Assembly: GCF_020532625.1 (NCBI RefSeq)
Contig: NZ_JAJAUY010000030.1
Span: 1-53,216, forward strand
Direction of reading: 5' to 3'
DNA: 53,216 bases
Origin: Streptomyces antimicrobicus
GTDB lineage: Bacteria > Actinomycetota > Actinomycetes > Streptomycetales > Streptomycetaceae
Part shown: piece by piece, positions 17,709-26,361 of the stretch
How positions within the stretch are numbered: the stretch's first letter is position 1
How the letters are laid out: each line of letters begins with the position of its first letter
Position numbers and translations under genes: made by a program
Notes under the pieces: generated by a model
Seen by the model: only the letters and a program-made list of their open reading frames with translations
What the model was told of the DNA's origin: nothing
Databases searched by the model: none

Positions 17709-18266
17709 TCAGCGCAACGCGGCCGCGACCAGGCCTTCCACCGCCTCCCGGGGGACCGGGGTGGCCGTGAGCAGGTGGTCCAGGACCAGGCCGTCCACAC
17801 AGGCCAGGAGCGTGTGGGTCCGGGCGTCGGGGTCGGCCACCCCGCGGGCGGCGAGGAAGGCGCGCACGGCGTCGCGGCCGGCGTTGTCCCGGGGCACGAG
17901 GATCTCCCGTAGCTCCGGGTCGCGCACGCTCTCAAGCGCGCAGGCGTAGCGGGCCAGCGAACGCTGCCGGCCCTCCCCGGTGAGCCGCCGCCTCGTCAGC
18001 GCGAGGAAGCCGTCGGTGAGTTCCTCGGCCGTCCGGGGGACGGGCGCCGCCTCGCCCGCGGCCTGGAGCTCGGCCTGGTCCCGGGCGACCAGGCGGCGGA
18101 CCAGGGCGGTCAGCAGGGCCGCGCGGGTGCGGAAGTAGGCCGAGGTGGTCCCGTCCGGCAGGCCGGCCGCCCGGTCCACGGCCCGGTGGGTCAGGCCCCG
18201 CATGCCGGCGCCGGCCAGGACCTCGATGGCCGCGTCGGCCAGGACGGTACGTCGTTCCTCACTCAC
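17709..18266 (-). CDS. TetR-family repressor of the divergent FAD monooxygenase
   Basis: The product has 185 residues. The N-terminal helix-turn-helix is AAIEVLAGAGMRGLTHRAVDRAAGLPDGTTSAYFRTRAALL-like (about 10-50; motif residues G19, T26, H27, A29, F45). The C-terminal half is the variable TetR ligand domain ending in VEGLVAAALR. It starts with GTG 18266 behind AGAGGGGG. Two perfect 16-bp palindromes in the 76 bases before the divergent monooxygenase almost certainly are its operators. It most likely represses both genes until a phenolic or polyketide-like substrate binds; this is inference from the family. Confidence 0.9.
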   Translation of the reverse strand: MSEERRTVLADAAIEVLAGAGMRGLTHRAVDRAAGLPDGTTSAYFRTRAALLTALVRRLVARDQAELQAAGEAAPVPRTAEELTDGFLALTRRRLTGEGRQRSLARYACALESVRDPELREILVPRDNAGRDAVRAFLAARGVADPDARTHTLLACVDGLVLDHLLTATPVPREAVEGLVAAALR

Positions 18267-18273
18267 CCCCTCT

Positions 18274-18289
18274 TTCTACACCTGTAGAA
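18274..18289. promoter_or_regulatory. TetR operator site 1
   Basis: TTCTACACCTGTAGAA is a perfect inverted repeat with 7-base arms and a 2-base spacer, eight bases upstream of the TetR GTG. Confidence 0.85.
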
Positions 18290-18316
18290 GCGGCTGAGTA
18301 CACTGCGCCCCAGGTC

Positions 18317-18332
18317 TTCTACAGATGTAGAA
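18317..18332. promoter_or_regulatory. TetR operator site 2
   Basis: TTCTACAGATGTAGAA has the same arms as site 1. The centres are 43 bases apart, about four helical turns, so both dimers would face the same side. It lies ten bases upstream of the monooxygenase ATG and would block its ribosome site region or promoter. Confidence 0.85.
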
Positions 18333-18342
18333 AGGGGCGGTC

Positions 18343-19575
18343 ATGGGCAGCAGGGGCAGAGCCGTGGTGGTCGGCGGGGGCATCGGGGGACTCGCGGCGG
18401 CCGTCGGGCTGCACCGCACCGGCTGGGAGGTGGCCGTCCTGGAGCGCTCGGCCGTGCTCGACGACGCCGGCGCCGGGATCTCCCTGGCCGCCAACGGGAT
18501 CCGGGCACTGGAGGCGCTGGGCCTGGGCGCGGCGGTGCGCCGGGCCGCCCGGCCGCAGTACACCGGCGGGACCCGGGCCCCCGACGGCCGCTGGCTGTCC
18601 CGGATGGACGGGGCAGCCCTGGAACGCGCCCTGGGCGTACCGATGACCGGCGTCCCCCGGGCCGAGCTGCACGCGCTGCTGCGCGCCGCCCTTCCGCAGT
18701 CCGCCCTCCTGGTGGGCCGCACGGCGGAGCGGATCACGACCGGCAGCGCCCGGCCGGTGGTGCACTGCCAGGGCGGTGAGGCCCACGAGGCGGACGTGGT
18801 GGTCGCCGCGGACGGGGTGCGCAGCCGGATCCGCGCGGCCCTCTTCCCGGAGCATCCCGGCCCCGCCTACAGCGGCTCGACGGTGCTCCGGGCGATCACC
18901 GCCCGGCCGGTCCGCCTGGACACCGACTTCACCCTGGTGTGGGGGCCGGGCGCGGAGTTCGGGCACATCGGGTTCCGCGACGGGCGCGCCGAATGGCACG
19001 CCGTCCTGAACGCACCGGCGGGCGTGCGCCACGCCGACCCGCTCGCGGTCGTCACCCGCCGCTTCGCGTCCTGGCCGGGACCGGTACAGGACCTGCTGGC
19101 CGCGACCCGCCCCGAGGACGTGCTGCACCACGACATCCACGAACTGGCCGTGCCCCTGCCGCGCTTCGTCTCCGGCCGGGTGGCCCTGCTCGGGGACGCC
19201 GCGCACGCCATGACCCCCCACCTCGGGCAGGGCGCCTGCCAGGCCCTGGAGGACGCCGTCACCCTGGCGGCCGAACTGGCGGCCGGACCCGGGCCGGAGG
19301 CGGCGCTGGCCCGCTACGACGCCCTGCGCCGGCCGCGGACCCAGGCCGTGACCGTGGCCGCGCGACGGGCCGGGCGGATGGGCCAGCAACTGACCCACCC
19401 GCTCGCCGTCGCCCTGCGCAACACCGCACTGCGGCTGGCCCCGTCGGGGGCCACCATCCGCACGATCCTGCGCCACGCGGACTGGACCCCGCCCCGGCTG
19501 CCGGGCGTCCCGGCCGCTACTGCGGCCGGGACGGACACCGGCACCGGCACCGGGCCCGGGCCCCGCGACCGGTGA
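18343..19575 (+). CDS. FAD-dependent aromatic monooxygenase
   Basis: The product has 410 residues in the UbiH/PHBH-type flavin hydroxylase family. The FAD site is VVVGGGIGGLAAAVGLHRTGWEV-like (GxGxxG at about 10-15), followed by the VLERS acidic strand end. The DG motif is ADGVRSRIR (about 153-161). The second FAD motif is LLGDAAHAMTPHLGQGACQALEDAV (about 284-308). Such enzymes add one oxygen atom to an aromatic ring using NAD(P)H. It starts with ATG 18343, AAAGGGGCGG upstream, divergent from its TetR regulator. The end is Thr/Gly/Pro-rich and runs straight into repeat DNA, so the exact C-terminus may be variable. Confidence 0.92.
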   Translation: MGSRGRAVVVGGGIGGLAAAVGLHRTGWEVAVLERSAVLDDAGAGISLAANGIRALEALGLGAAVRRAARPQYTGGTRAPDGRWLSRMDGAALERALGVPMTGVPRAELHALLRAALPQSALLVGRTAERITTGSARPVVHCQGGEAHEADVVVAADGVRSRIRAALFPEHPGPAYSGSTVLRAITARPVRLDTDFTLVWGPGAEFGHIGFRDGRAEWHAVLNAPAGVRHADPLAVVTRRFASWPGPVQDLLAATRPEDVLHHDIHELAVPLPRFVSGRVALLGDAAHAMTPHLGQGACQALEDAVTLAAELAAGPGPEAALARYDALRRPRTQAVTVAARRAGRMGQQLTHPLAVALRNTALRLAPSGATIRTILRHADWTPPRLPGVPAATAAGTDTGTGTGPGPRDR

Positions 19576-19844
19576 CCGGGGCCTGGCCCCGCGACCAGTG
19601 ACCGGGCCGGGGCCCGGGGCCCGCCACCGGCGACCAGGACCGGGGCCCGAGACCGGCGACAGACGGGGCCGGTACCGGGCCGGGCCCGCGAGCGGCGACC
19701 GGGGCCCGAGACCGGTGACAGACGGGGGCCGGGGCCGGGCAGGGTCCGGGCCAGGTCCGGGTCCGGATCGCTGGTGCCGGCGCCAGACCAGCCCAGCACC
19801 GACACCCGCACCGGCACGGGCACCAGCACCAGCACCAGCACCAG
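19576..19844. repeat. G+C-rich degenerate repeat region between convergent genes
   Basis: This 269-base gap is made of GACC/CGGG units. A 31-base block is repeated with one mismatch at 19638-19668 and 19697-19727 (59-base period; key words GACCGGGGCCCGAGACCGG and ACAGACGGGG). It ends in an ACCAGC triplet-like run (19820-19845). No gene is seen; it may work as a bidirectional terminator. Confidence 0.7.
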
Positions 19845-21227
19845 CTACAGCGAGCGCAGCAGTACCGCCGGGGACTCCACGCAGTCGGCGACGTAGCGCA
19901 GGAACCCGCCGGCCGTGCCGCCGTCGCAGACCCGGTGGTCGAAGGTCAGCGACAGCTGGACCACCTGGCGGACCGCCAGCTCGCCCTGGTGGACCCAGGG
20001 CTTGGGGACGATCCGGCCGACACCGAGCATGGCCGCCTCGGGGTGGTTGATGATCGGCGTGGACCCGTCCACGCCGAACACGCCGTAGTTGTTGAGCGTG
20101 AACGTGCCGCCGGTCAGATCGGCGGGTGCCAGCTTTCCGGCGCGCGCCACCTCCGTCAGCCGGGCGAACTCGGCGGTCAGCGCCTCCGGGTTCATGGTGT
20201 GCGCGTCGCGCACCACCGGCACCACCAGGCCCCGGTCGGTCTGCGCCGCGAAGCCCAGGTGCACCCCGGGCAGCCGGACGATCTCGTTGGCCGCCAGGTC
20301 CACCGTGGAGTTGAGCTCCGGGTAGCGGGCGAGGGCCGCCGTGCAGATCCGGGCCAGCAGCGCCAGCACCGAGATCTTCGGCCCGCCGGCCGCGTTCATC
20401 GCGGCCCGGGCCGCCATCAGCTCGGTGGCATCGGCGTCCACCCAGCACGTGGCGTCCGGTATCTCGCGCCGGCTGCGCGAGAGCTTCTCGGCGACCGCCC
20501 CGCGCAGCCCCTTGAGCGGAATGCGCTCGCCCGCCGCGGCCGTCCCGGCGGCGGCCGGGACGGTCACCGGCGCGGCCACGGACGCGGCGGCGCGCAGCGC
20601 TGCCTCGACGTCGGCGCGCAGGATCAACCCGTCGGGCCCGCTGCCGGCCAGCGCCCGCAGATCGACCCCGTTGTCCTTGGCCAGCTTGCGCACCAGCGGC
20701 GAGATCACCGGCACCGGACCGGCGTCCCGGACCACCGGCGCGGCTGCCACCGGAGCCGCCGCAGCGGCCACCGGAGCAGGAGCAGGAGCAGGAGCAGCCA
20801 CGGACGTAGGCCCAGGCGCGGGCGTGGCAGCCGGACCTGCCGGGGCCGGGGCGCCGGGGCGGATGCGGCGGCGCCGGGCCGGGCGGGAGTGGTCCGTGCC
20901 GTACCCGACGAGGACGTTGCCCGAGCCGGACTCCGCCTGCTCACCGGCGCCCGCCCCCGCGGCGTCGTCCGACCCGGTGGCCGAACCCACCGCCACCGTC
21001 AGCAGCGGCGCCCCCACGGGAAGCTCGGTGCCCTCCTCGCCGAACCGGGCGGTGACCACACCGCCGTACGGGCAGGGCACCTCCACCATGGCCTTGGCCG
21101 TCTCGACCTCCACCACGGGCTGGTCCACGGCGACCACGTCGCCGACGGAGACCAGCCAGCGCACGATCTCCGCCTCGGTCAGTCCCTCACCGAGGTCGGG
21201 GAGCTTGAACTCGAACACCTGAGGCAT
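19845..21227 (-). CDS. bkdC: Branched-chain 2-oxoacid dehydrogenase E2 (copy 2)
   Basis: The product has 460 residues and is complete. The lipoyl domain has Lys45 in VEVETAKAMVEV. The linker is rich in Ala and Pro (about 85-170) and holds an ATPAPGPTSVAAPAPAPAP-like run. The E1/E3-binding domain starts near 174 (ISPLVRKLAKDNGVDLRAL). The catalytic domain ends with FDHRVCDGGTAGGFLRY, whose His (about 431) and Asp are the acyltransferase residues. ATG 21227 shares one base with the E1-beta stop. Last gene of the bkdABC operon; it faces the monooxygenase gene. Confidence 0.95.
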   Translation of the reverse strand: MPQVFEFKLPDLGEGLTEAEIVRWLVSVGDVVAVDQPVVEVETAKAMVEVPCPYGGVVTARFGEEGTELPVGAPLLTVAVGSATGSDDAAGAGAGEQAESGSGNVLVGYGTDHSRPARRRRIRPGAPAPAGPAATPAPGPTSVAAPAPAPAPVAAAAAPVAAAPVVRDAGPVPVISPLVRKLAKDNGVDLRALAGSGPDGLILRADVEAALRAAASVAAPVTVPAAAGTAAAGERIPLKGLRGAVAEKLSRSRREIPDATCWVDADATELMAARAAMNAAGGPKISVLALLARICTAALARYPELNSTVDLAANEIVRLPGVHLGFAAQTDRGLVVPVVRDAHTMNPEALTAEFARLTEVARAGKLAPADLTGGTFTLNNYGVFGVDGSTPIINHPEAAMLGVGRIVPKPWVHQGELAVRQVVQLSLTFDHRVCDGGTAGGFLRYVADCVESPAVLLRSL

Positions 21228-22225
21228 CAGTTCTCCCACTGCAGGCGGGCCACGGTGTCCAGGATCCGGTCCACGCCGGGCAGGTGGTGCTTCTCCAGCA
21301 TCGGCGGCGGGTACGGGATGTCGAACCCGGTCACCCGCAGCACCGGCGCCTCCAGGTGGTGGAAGCAGCGCTCGGTGATCCGCGCGGCGATCTCCGCGCC
21401 CGGTCCGCCGAAGCCGTTGGCCTCGTGGACCACCACCGCCCGTCCGGTGCGGCGTACCGAGGCGACGACCGTGTCCTCGTCGAACGGCACCAGCGAGCGC
21501 AGGTCCACGACCTCCAGGTCCCAGCCCTCCTCGCGGGCCGCCTCGGCGGCCTCCAGGCACACCGGCAGCGAGGGGCCGTAGGTGATCAGGGTCGCGCTGG
21601 TGCCCGCCCGGCGCACGAGCGCCTTGCCGATGCCCGGCACGGCCGCCGGGGTGTCCGGGTTCCACTCGGACTTCGACCAGTACAGCCGCTTGGGCTCCAG
21701 GAAGACCACCGGATCGTCCGAGGCGATCGAGGCGCGCAGCAGGCCGTACGCGTCCTCCACCGTCGCCGGCGTCACCACGTGCAGGCCGGGGGTGGCCACG
21801 TAGTACGCCTCGGAGGAGTCGCTGTGGTGCTCCACGCCGCCGATCCCGCCGCCGTAGGGCACCCGGATGGTGATGGGCAGCGGCATCGCGCCGCGGGTGC
21901 GGTTGCGCATCCGGGACACGTGCGAGATCAGCTGCTCGAACGCCGGGTAGGCGAACGCGTCGAACTGCATCTCCACGACCGGGCGCAGCCCGTACATCGC
22001 CATGCCGACGGCCGCGCCGAGGATGCCGGCCTCGGCCAGCGGGGTGTCCGTGCAGCGCTCCTCGCCGAACTCCTTGGCCAGCCCGTCCGTGATCCGGAAG
22101 ACGCCGCCGAGGGTGCCGACGTCCTCGCCCATGACGTGGACCGTGGGGTCCTCGGCCATCGCATCGCGCAGCGCGCGGCCCAGGGCCTGGGCCATCGTCG
22201 CCGGCTTCACCGCCACCGTGGTCAT
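21227..22225 (-). CDS. bkdB: Branched-chain 2-oxoacid dehydrogenase E1 beta subunit (copy 2)
   Basis: The product has 332 residues. It keeps the family blocks: MGEDVGTLGGVFRITDGL, DTPLAEAGILGAAVGMA, RVPYGGGIGGVEHHSDSSE and ITERCFHHLEAPVLRVTG. It differs from copy 1 in many positions (for example SHVSRMRNRTRGAMPLPITI against TQLAKMHARALGKVKMPVVV). The two copies are thus paralogues and not a recent duplicate. ATG 22225 overlaps the E1-alpha stop (ATGA), and the stop overlaps the E2 ATG. Confidence 0.95.
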   Translation of the reverse strand: MTTVAVKPATMAQALGRALRDAMAEDPTVHVMGEDVGTLGGVFRITDGLAKEFGEERCTDTPLAEAGILGAAVGMAMYGLRPVVEMQFDAFAYPAFEQLISHVSRMRNRTRGAMPLPITIRVPYGGGIGGVEHHSDSSEAYYVATPGLHVVTPATVEDAYGLLRASIASDDPVVFLEPKRLYWSKSEWNPDTPAAVPGIGKALVRRAGTSATLITYGPSLPVCLEAAEAAREEGWDLEVVDLRSLVPFDEDTVVASVRRTGRAVVVHEANGFGGPGAEIAARITERCFHHLEAPVLRVTGFDIPYPPPMLEKHHLPGVDRILDTVARLQWEN

Positions 22226-23358
22226 CCCTGGGCCTCCGCGTCGAGCTCGGCGCGCAGCATGGCGGCCTGTTCGCGCAGCCGCCCGGTCTGCTCGGCGTAC
22301 ACGTGGGCGAACAGGTCCATCGGGTCCAGCACCGGGTCGGCGTTCATCCGCTCGCGCAGGGCCGCGGCCATCGTCTCGGCCGCGTCCTTGGCGGCCTCGA
22401 TCCCGGCCTCGTCCAGGATGCCGCGCGCGGTCAGCTCGCGCTCCAGCAGTTCCACGGGGTCGTGCTCCTTCCAGGCGGCCACCTCGTCGTCGTCCCGGTA
22501 GCGCGTGGCGTCGTCGGCGTTGGTGTGGGCGTCCATCCGGTACGTGATCGCCTCGACCAGGGTCGGGCCGCCGCCCGTACGGGCACGGTGCACCGCCTCG
22601 GCCAGCACCTCGTGGACGGCGGCGACGTCGTTGCCGTCGACCAGGCGGCCCGGCATGCCGTAACCGACGCCCTTGTGGGCCAGGGTCGGCGCGGCGGTCT
22701 GCTTGGCCAGCGGGACGGAGATGGCGAAGCCGTTGTTCTGCACCAGGAAGACGACCGGGGCCTGCCAGACGGCCGCGAAGTTCAGCGCCTCGTGGAAGTC
22801 GCCCTCGCTGGTGCCGCCGTCGCCGACCATGGCGAGGGCGACGACGTCGTCCCCGCGCAGCCGGGCGGCGTGCGCCAGGCCCACGGCGTGCGGCAGCTGG
22901 GTGGCCAGGGGGGTGCTCAGCGGGGCTATGCGGTGCTCGCGCGGGTCGTAGCCGGTGTGCCAGTCGCCCCGCAGCAGGGTCAGGGCCTGCACGGGGTCGA
23001 GGCCGCGCGCGACGGCCGCCAGGGTGTCGCGGTAGCTCGGGAAGAGCCAGTCCTGCTCGGCCAGGACCAGCGCCGCCGCGATCTCGCAGGCCTCCTGGCC
23101 CACGGTGGACGGGTAGACCGCGAGCCGGCCCTGCCGGGTCAGCGCGGTGGCCTGGGCGTTGTACCGGCGCCCGCGCACCAGCTCGGCGTAGCACCGCCGC
23201 ATCAGCTCCGGGTCGAGCTTGTCCGCGGCCGGCGTGCCCAGCACCCGGTAGGGCTCGGCGTCGGGCAGCAGCGGCGCGGCCTCCGTACGGGGCCTCCACG
23301 AGGGAGGCGGGGTGGGACGGTAGGACGCACCGGCACCGGGCAGCTCTTGGACCGTCAT
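22222..23358 (-). CDS. bkdA: Branched-chain 2-oxoacid dehydrogenase E1 alpha subunit (copy 2)
   Basis: The product has 378 residues. The thiamine-diphosphate motif runs from MVGDGGTSEGDFHEALNF to LVQNNG (about 185-217). The YRMDAHTNADDATRYR loop follows. I chose ATG 23358 because GAGGAGGTG lies at a good distance upstream; the open frame extends a further 28 codons without family similarity. It decarboxylates 2-oxo acids of Val, Leu and Ile for branched fatty acid and polyketide starter units. First gene of the operon, divergent from the Lrp-type regulator, with a PaaR-like palindrome about 85 bases upstream. Confidence 0.95.
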   Translation of the reverse strand: MTVQELPGAGASYRPTPPPSWRPRTEAAPLLPDAEPYRVLGTPAADKLDPELMRRCYAELVRGRRYNAQATALTRQGRLAVYPSTVGQEACEIAAALVLAEQDWLFPSYRDTLAAVARGLDPVQALTLLRGDWHTGYDPREHRIAPLSTPLATQLPHAVGLAHAARLRGDDVVALAMVGDGGTSEGDFHEALNFAAVWQAPVVFLVQNNGFAISVPLAKQTAAPTLAHKGVGYGMPGRLVDGNDVAAVHEVLAEAVHRARTGGGPTLVEAITYRMDAHTNADDATRYRDDDEVAAWKEHDPVELLERELTARGILDEAGIEAAKDAAETMAAALRERMNADPVLDPMDLFAHVYAEQTGRLREQAAMLRAELDAEAQG

Positions 23359-23444
23359 GGCGGCGTACACCTCCTCGTGGGAAGCGGGCAGGGCGGGCGC
23401 CCGGCACCCCCGGCGGTGACCGGGCGGAGTGAAGCGCCTCACCT

Positions 23445-23458
23445 ACCGATTGTTCGGT
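23445..23458. promoter_or_regulatory. PaaR-like palindrome in front of the second bkd operon
   Basis: ACCGATTGTTCGGT differs at one base from the palindrome ACCGATCGTTCGGT found at the paa divergent promoters (26370 and 31021). It lies in the 201-base gap between bkdA (23358) and the Lrp-type regulator (23560). Confidence 0.6.
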
Positions 23459-23559
23459 CGACCGCACATTTTGGCTACAGGCGCCTCCAGGCTGTGGACA
23501 AACGGGCGCCGGGGCCCTGGGATGGGTGCAGGACGTCCAGGAGAGGGAGGCAGGGGGCA

Positions 23560-24135
23560 ATGGCGGATGAACAAATGGCTGGAGCGGGTTCCGCGCCGGT
23601 CACCCCGGGTCCGGCGGCGGCCTGCCCGCCCGGCGCGCCCGCGGCCGCGACGCCCCCGCCGCGCCCCCTGGACCCCATCGACCGTTCGATCCTGCGGTTG
23701 CTCCAGACGGACGGCCGGGCGTCGATACGGTCGGTCGCCGAGCAGGTGCACGTCAGCCGGGCGAACGCGTACGCCCGGATCAACCGGCTGATCGACGACG
23801 GCGTGATCCGCGGCTTCGCGGCCCGGATCAACCACGAACGCGCGGGTCAGGGCGCGTCGGCGTACATCACCTTGAAGATCGTCCAGAACTCCTGGCGGAC
23901 CGTGCGCGAGCAACTGCGCGAGCTGCCAGGCGCCGCCCACATCGCGCTGGTCAGCGGGGACTTCGACGTCCTGCTGCTGGTGCACACCCCGGACAACCGC
24001 ACCCTGCGCGAGCTCGTCCTCACCCGCCTCCAGGCCATCCCGGAGGTGCTCTCCACGCACACCCTGCTGGTGTTCGAGGAAACGGATCTGCTGGACCCGC
24101 AGTCCCCCCGGGCGCCCCATCTCGGCGAGGAGTGA
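23560..24135 (+). CDS. bkdR: Lrp/AsnC-family regulator of the bkd operon
   Basis: The product has 191 residues. After a Pro/Ala-rich N-terminal stretch of about 35 residues, the helix-turn-helix is LDPIDRSILRLLQTDGRASI, then VAEQVHVSRANAYARINRLIDDGVIRGF (split here around residue 56). The RAM effector domain follows (VSGDFDVLLLVHTPDNRTL and the IPEVLSTHTLLVFEE segment). ATG 23560 has GAGAGGGAGG upstream. It is divergent from bkdABC, and by family and location it probably activates or represses the operon in response to branched-chain amino or oxo acids. The N-terminal extension is longer than in typical Lrp. Confidence 0.9.
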   Translation: MADEQMAGAGSAPVTPGPAAACPPGAPAAATPPPRPLDPIDRSILRLLQTDGRASIRSVAEQVHVSRANAYARINRLIDDGVIRGFAARINHERAGQGASAYITLKIVQNSWRTVREQLRELPGAAHIALVSGDFDVLLLVHTPDNRTLRELVLTRLQAIPEVLSTHTLLVFEETDLLDPQSPRAPHLGEE

Positions 24136-24145
24136 CGCGAGAGGA

Positions 24146-24217
24146 GGACCGGAGGACGTCGGACGACGTCGGAGGACGCGGAGGATCTCGGACGACCGCG
24201 GACGACCCCGGACGACG
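24146..24217. repeat. About seven tandem 10-base repeats between convergent regulators
   Basis: The 82 bases between the bkdR and paaR stops are nearly all built of GGACGACGTC / GGAGGACGYG units with a period of about 10 bases (seven units, 24151-24217), close to one DNA turn. Confidence 0.7.
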
Positions 24218-24805
24218 TCAGTGCGCCGTGCGCAGACCGTCGAAGGCGAGCCGGACGACCGCCTCGGCGAGCTGTTCCCGGTCCGCGGCCGAGTGCGGCC
24301 GGTACCACTCCACCAGCGAGTTCACCATGCCGAACAGCAGCCGGGTGGCGAGCCGAGTGTCGAGGTCCGCGCGCAGGTCGCCCTCGGCCTCGGCGGCGCC
24401 GAGCAGCTCGGCCACCCGGTGGTCGAACTCGCGGCGGCGCTCCAGCGCCCAGCGTTCGGTGCGCGTGTTGCCGCGCACCCGCAGCAGCAGCGTGACGTAC
24501 GGCAGTTCGGTGACCAGCACCTCCACCGTGCGCCGCGTGACGTGCTCGACGCGCTCGACGGCCCGCCCGTGCGTGGCGCCCGGCTCGTCGAGGATCGCGA
24601 ACAGCCCGTCCAGCGCCCGGCTGACGGCACGCTGGAGCAGCTCCTCCTTGCCCGCGACGTGGTGGTAGATCGAGGACTTGGAGATCCCGGCGGCCTTGGA
24701 GAGGTGCTCCATGGAGGTGCCGTCGTAGCCGCGCTCGTTGAAGACCTGGACGGCCACCGACAGCAGCGTCTCGGGGGTGTAGGTGTCCCGCCGTGCGGTG
24801 GTCAT
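24218..24805 (-). CDS. paaR: TetR-family regulator of phenylacetate catabolism (PaaR-like)
   Basis: The product has 195 residues. The N-terminal helix-turn-helix is YTPETLLSVAVQVFNERGYD, then GTSMEHLSKAAGISKSSIYHHVAGKEELL (about 28-56). The ligand domain ends in VVRLAFDGLRTAH. It overlaps the 3-hydroxyacyl-CoA dehydrogenase stop (ATGA), so it is cotranscribed with a paa gene. In other actinobacteria TetR proteins called PaaR repress paa genes and are released by phenylacetyl-CoA; that is family knowledge. The palindrome ACCGANCGNTCGGT, present at both paa divergent promoters here, is the likely binding site. The name rests on context. Confidence 0.82.
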   Translation of the reverse strand: MTTARRDTYTPETLLSVAVQVFNERGYDGTSMEHLSKAAGISKSSIYHHVAGKEELLQRAVSRALDGLFAILDEPGATHGRAVERVEHVTRRTVEVLVTELPYVTLLLRVRGNTRTERWALERRREFDHRVAELLGAAEAEGDLRADLDTRLATRLLFGMVNSLVEWYRPHSAADREQLAEAVVRLAFDGLRTAH

Positions 24806-26313
24806 GAGGTGCCGTTCTCCTCGTCGTCGCGGTAGCCGAGCCGGTACAGCGCCAGGGAGGGCGCGTAGCGGCCGCCCGGGCACCGCTCGTCGAGGTGGTG
24901 CAGGAGGTCGTAGGCCCAGTCACGGCCGAGCCGCTCGTTCCACTCCCAGGGGCCGAGGGGGTAGTTCACGCCGAGTTTCATCGCGGTGTCGATGTCCTCG
25001 GCGGTGGCCGTGCCGCGGGCGACCGCGTCGGCGGTCAGGTCGATCAGCATCGCGACGGTGCGCGCGACGATCATGCCGGGCACGTCCCCGATGACGCTGA
25101 CCTGCTTGCCGAGCTTCTGGAACAGCCCGACGGCCTCGGCGAGGGTGCGCTCGGAGGTGTCCTCGGACGCCGACAGCGCGATCCGGGTGGCGCCGCGGTA
25201 GTCGAGGGCGAGGTCGAAGTAGACGACGTCGGAGAACTCGATCGAGGTCCTGCCGTCGGCCAGGACGAGCTGGCCCTCACCGGGCAGCTGGATGTACGGA
25301 CCGCCGGTCTCGCTCGTGGTGACCGCGATCCCGGCCTCCTCGAACAGCTCCACCAGCGCGGCGGCGGGCCCCAGGTCACCGACGACGGTGACCTTCTCGG
25401 GGGCCTCGGCGGGCGGGGCGGTGTGCGGCTGCGGAGCCGGCGCCTGGGGGCCGTACGGGTACCAGCCGTGGCCCGACTTGCGGCCGAGCCGGCCCGACTG
25501 GACCAGCCGGCGCTGCGCGAGCGAGGGGGTGAACTTGGGGCTGCGGAAGAACGACTCCCACACCGAGCGGGTGACGGCCTCGTTGACGTCCTGGCCGATC
25601 AGGTCGGTCAGCTCGAACGGGCCCATCCTGAAGCCGCCGCACTCGCGCAGCACCGCGTCGATCGTCGCCGGGTCGGCGCCCTGCTCCTCGTGGACCGCGA
25701 AGGCCTCGGCGTAGAACGGGCGGGCGATCCGGTTGACGATGAAGCCCGGGGTGTCGGCGCAGCGGACCGGGGTCTTCCCCCAGCCCAGCACCGTGTCGTA
25801 CGCCGTGTCGGCGGCCTGCGGGTCGGTGGCGAAGCCGCTGACCACCTCGACCAGCGGCAGCAGCGGCGCCGGGTTGAAGAAGTGCAGGCCGACGAACCGG
25901 CCCGGGTGCGTGAGGGCGCCCGCCAGCTCGGTGACCGAGAGGGAGGAGGTGTTGGTGGCCAGCAGGGCGTCCGCCGGCACCACCGCCTCCAGTTCCGTGA
26001 ACAGCCGGCGCTTGACGTCCGCGTCCTCGACGATCGCCTCGATCACCAGGGCGGTCCCGGCGAGATCGGCCAGCCGCTCCGCGGCCGCGAGCCGGCCCAG
26101 GGCGGCGTCCGCGGCCGCGCGGTCCAGGCGGCCCTTGTCGACCAGCCGCTCGATCCGGCCGGCGACCGCCTCGGTGGCCTCACGGGCGCGCCCGGGCAGG
26201 GCGTCGTGGAGCAGCACGGGGTGGCCGGCGAGCAGGGCGACCTGGGCGATCCCCTGGCCCATGGTCCCGGCGCCGACGACCGCCACGGTGCGGGAGCGCT
26301 CGATAGCTGTCAT
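24802..26313 (-). CDS. paaH: 3-hydroxyacyl-CoA dehydrogenase, phenylacetate pathway (PaaH-like)
   Basis: The product has 503 residues. The NAD site is VAVVGAGTMGQGIAQVAL (about 10-27). The catalytic region has TNTSSLSVTELAG, HFFNPAPLLPLVEVV (His in HFFNP) and GFIVNRIARPFYAEA. Two 3HCDH C-terminal domains follow (about 190-290 and 410-495), separated by a Pro-rich linker around 300. This two-domain size fits PaaH, which oxidises 3-hydroxyadipyl-CoA. ATG 26313 follows GGAGGATCGGGGAC. It is divergent from paaN across a shared operator and overlaps paaR. A general fatty acid role is the alternative. Confidence 0.87.
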   Translation of the reverse strand: MTAIERSRTVAVVGAGTMGQGIAQVALLAGHPVLLHDALPGRAREATEAVAGRIERLVDKGRLDRAAADAALGRLAAAERLADLAGTALVIEAIVEDADVKRRLFTELEAVVPADALLATNTSSLSVTELAGALTHPGRFVGLHFFNPAPLLPLVEVVSGFATDPQAADTAYDTVLGWGKTPVRCADTPGFIVNRIARPFYAEAFAVHEEQGADPATIDAVLRECGGFRMGPFELTDLIGQDVNEAVTRSVWESFFRSPKFTPSLAQRRLVQSGRLGRKSGHGWYPYGPQAPAPQPHTAPPAEAPEKVTVVGDLGPAAALVELFEEAGIAVTTSETGGPYIQLPGEGQLVLADGRTSIEFSDVVYFDLALDYRGATRIALSASEDTSERTLAEAVGLFQKLGKQVSVIGDVPGMIVARTVAMLIDLTADAVARGTATAEDIDTAMKLGVNYPLGPWEWNERLGRDWAYDLLHHLDERCPGGRYAPSLALYRLGYRDDEENGTS

Positions 26314-26361
26314 GTCCCCGATCCTCCCGCATGCGTTGTCCACAGGCTCGGTCGGGCCCTC

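Noticed and set aside
24146..24217. Tandem repeat considered as a set of TetR operators
   Set aside because: It lies between two convergent stops and does not contain the ACCGANCGNTCGGT word.
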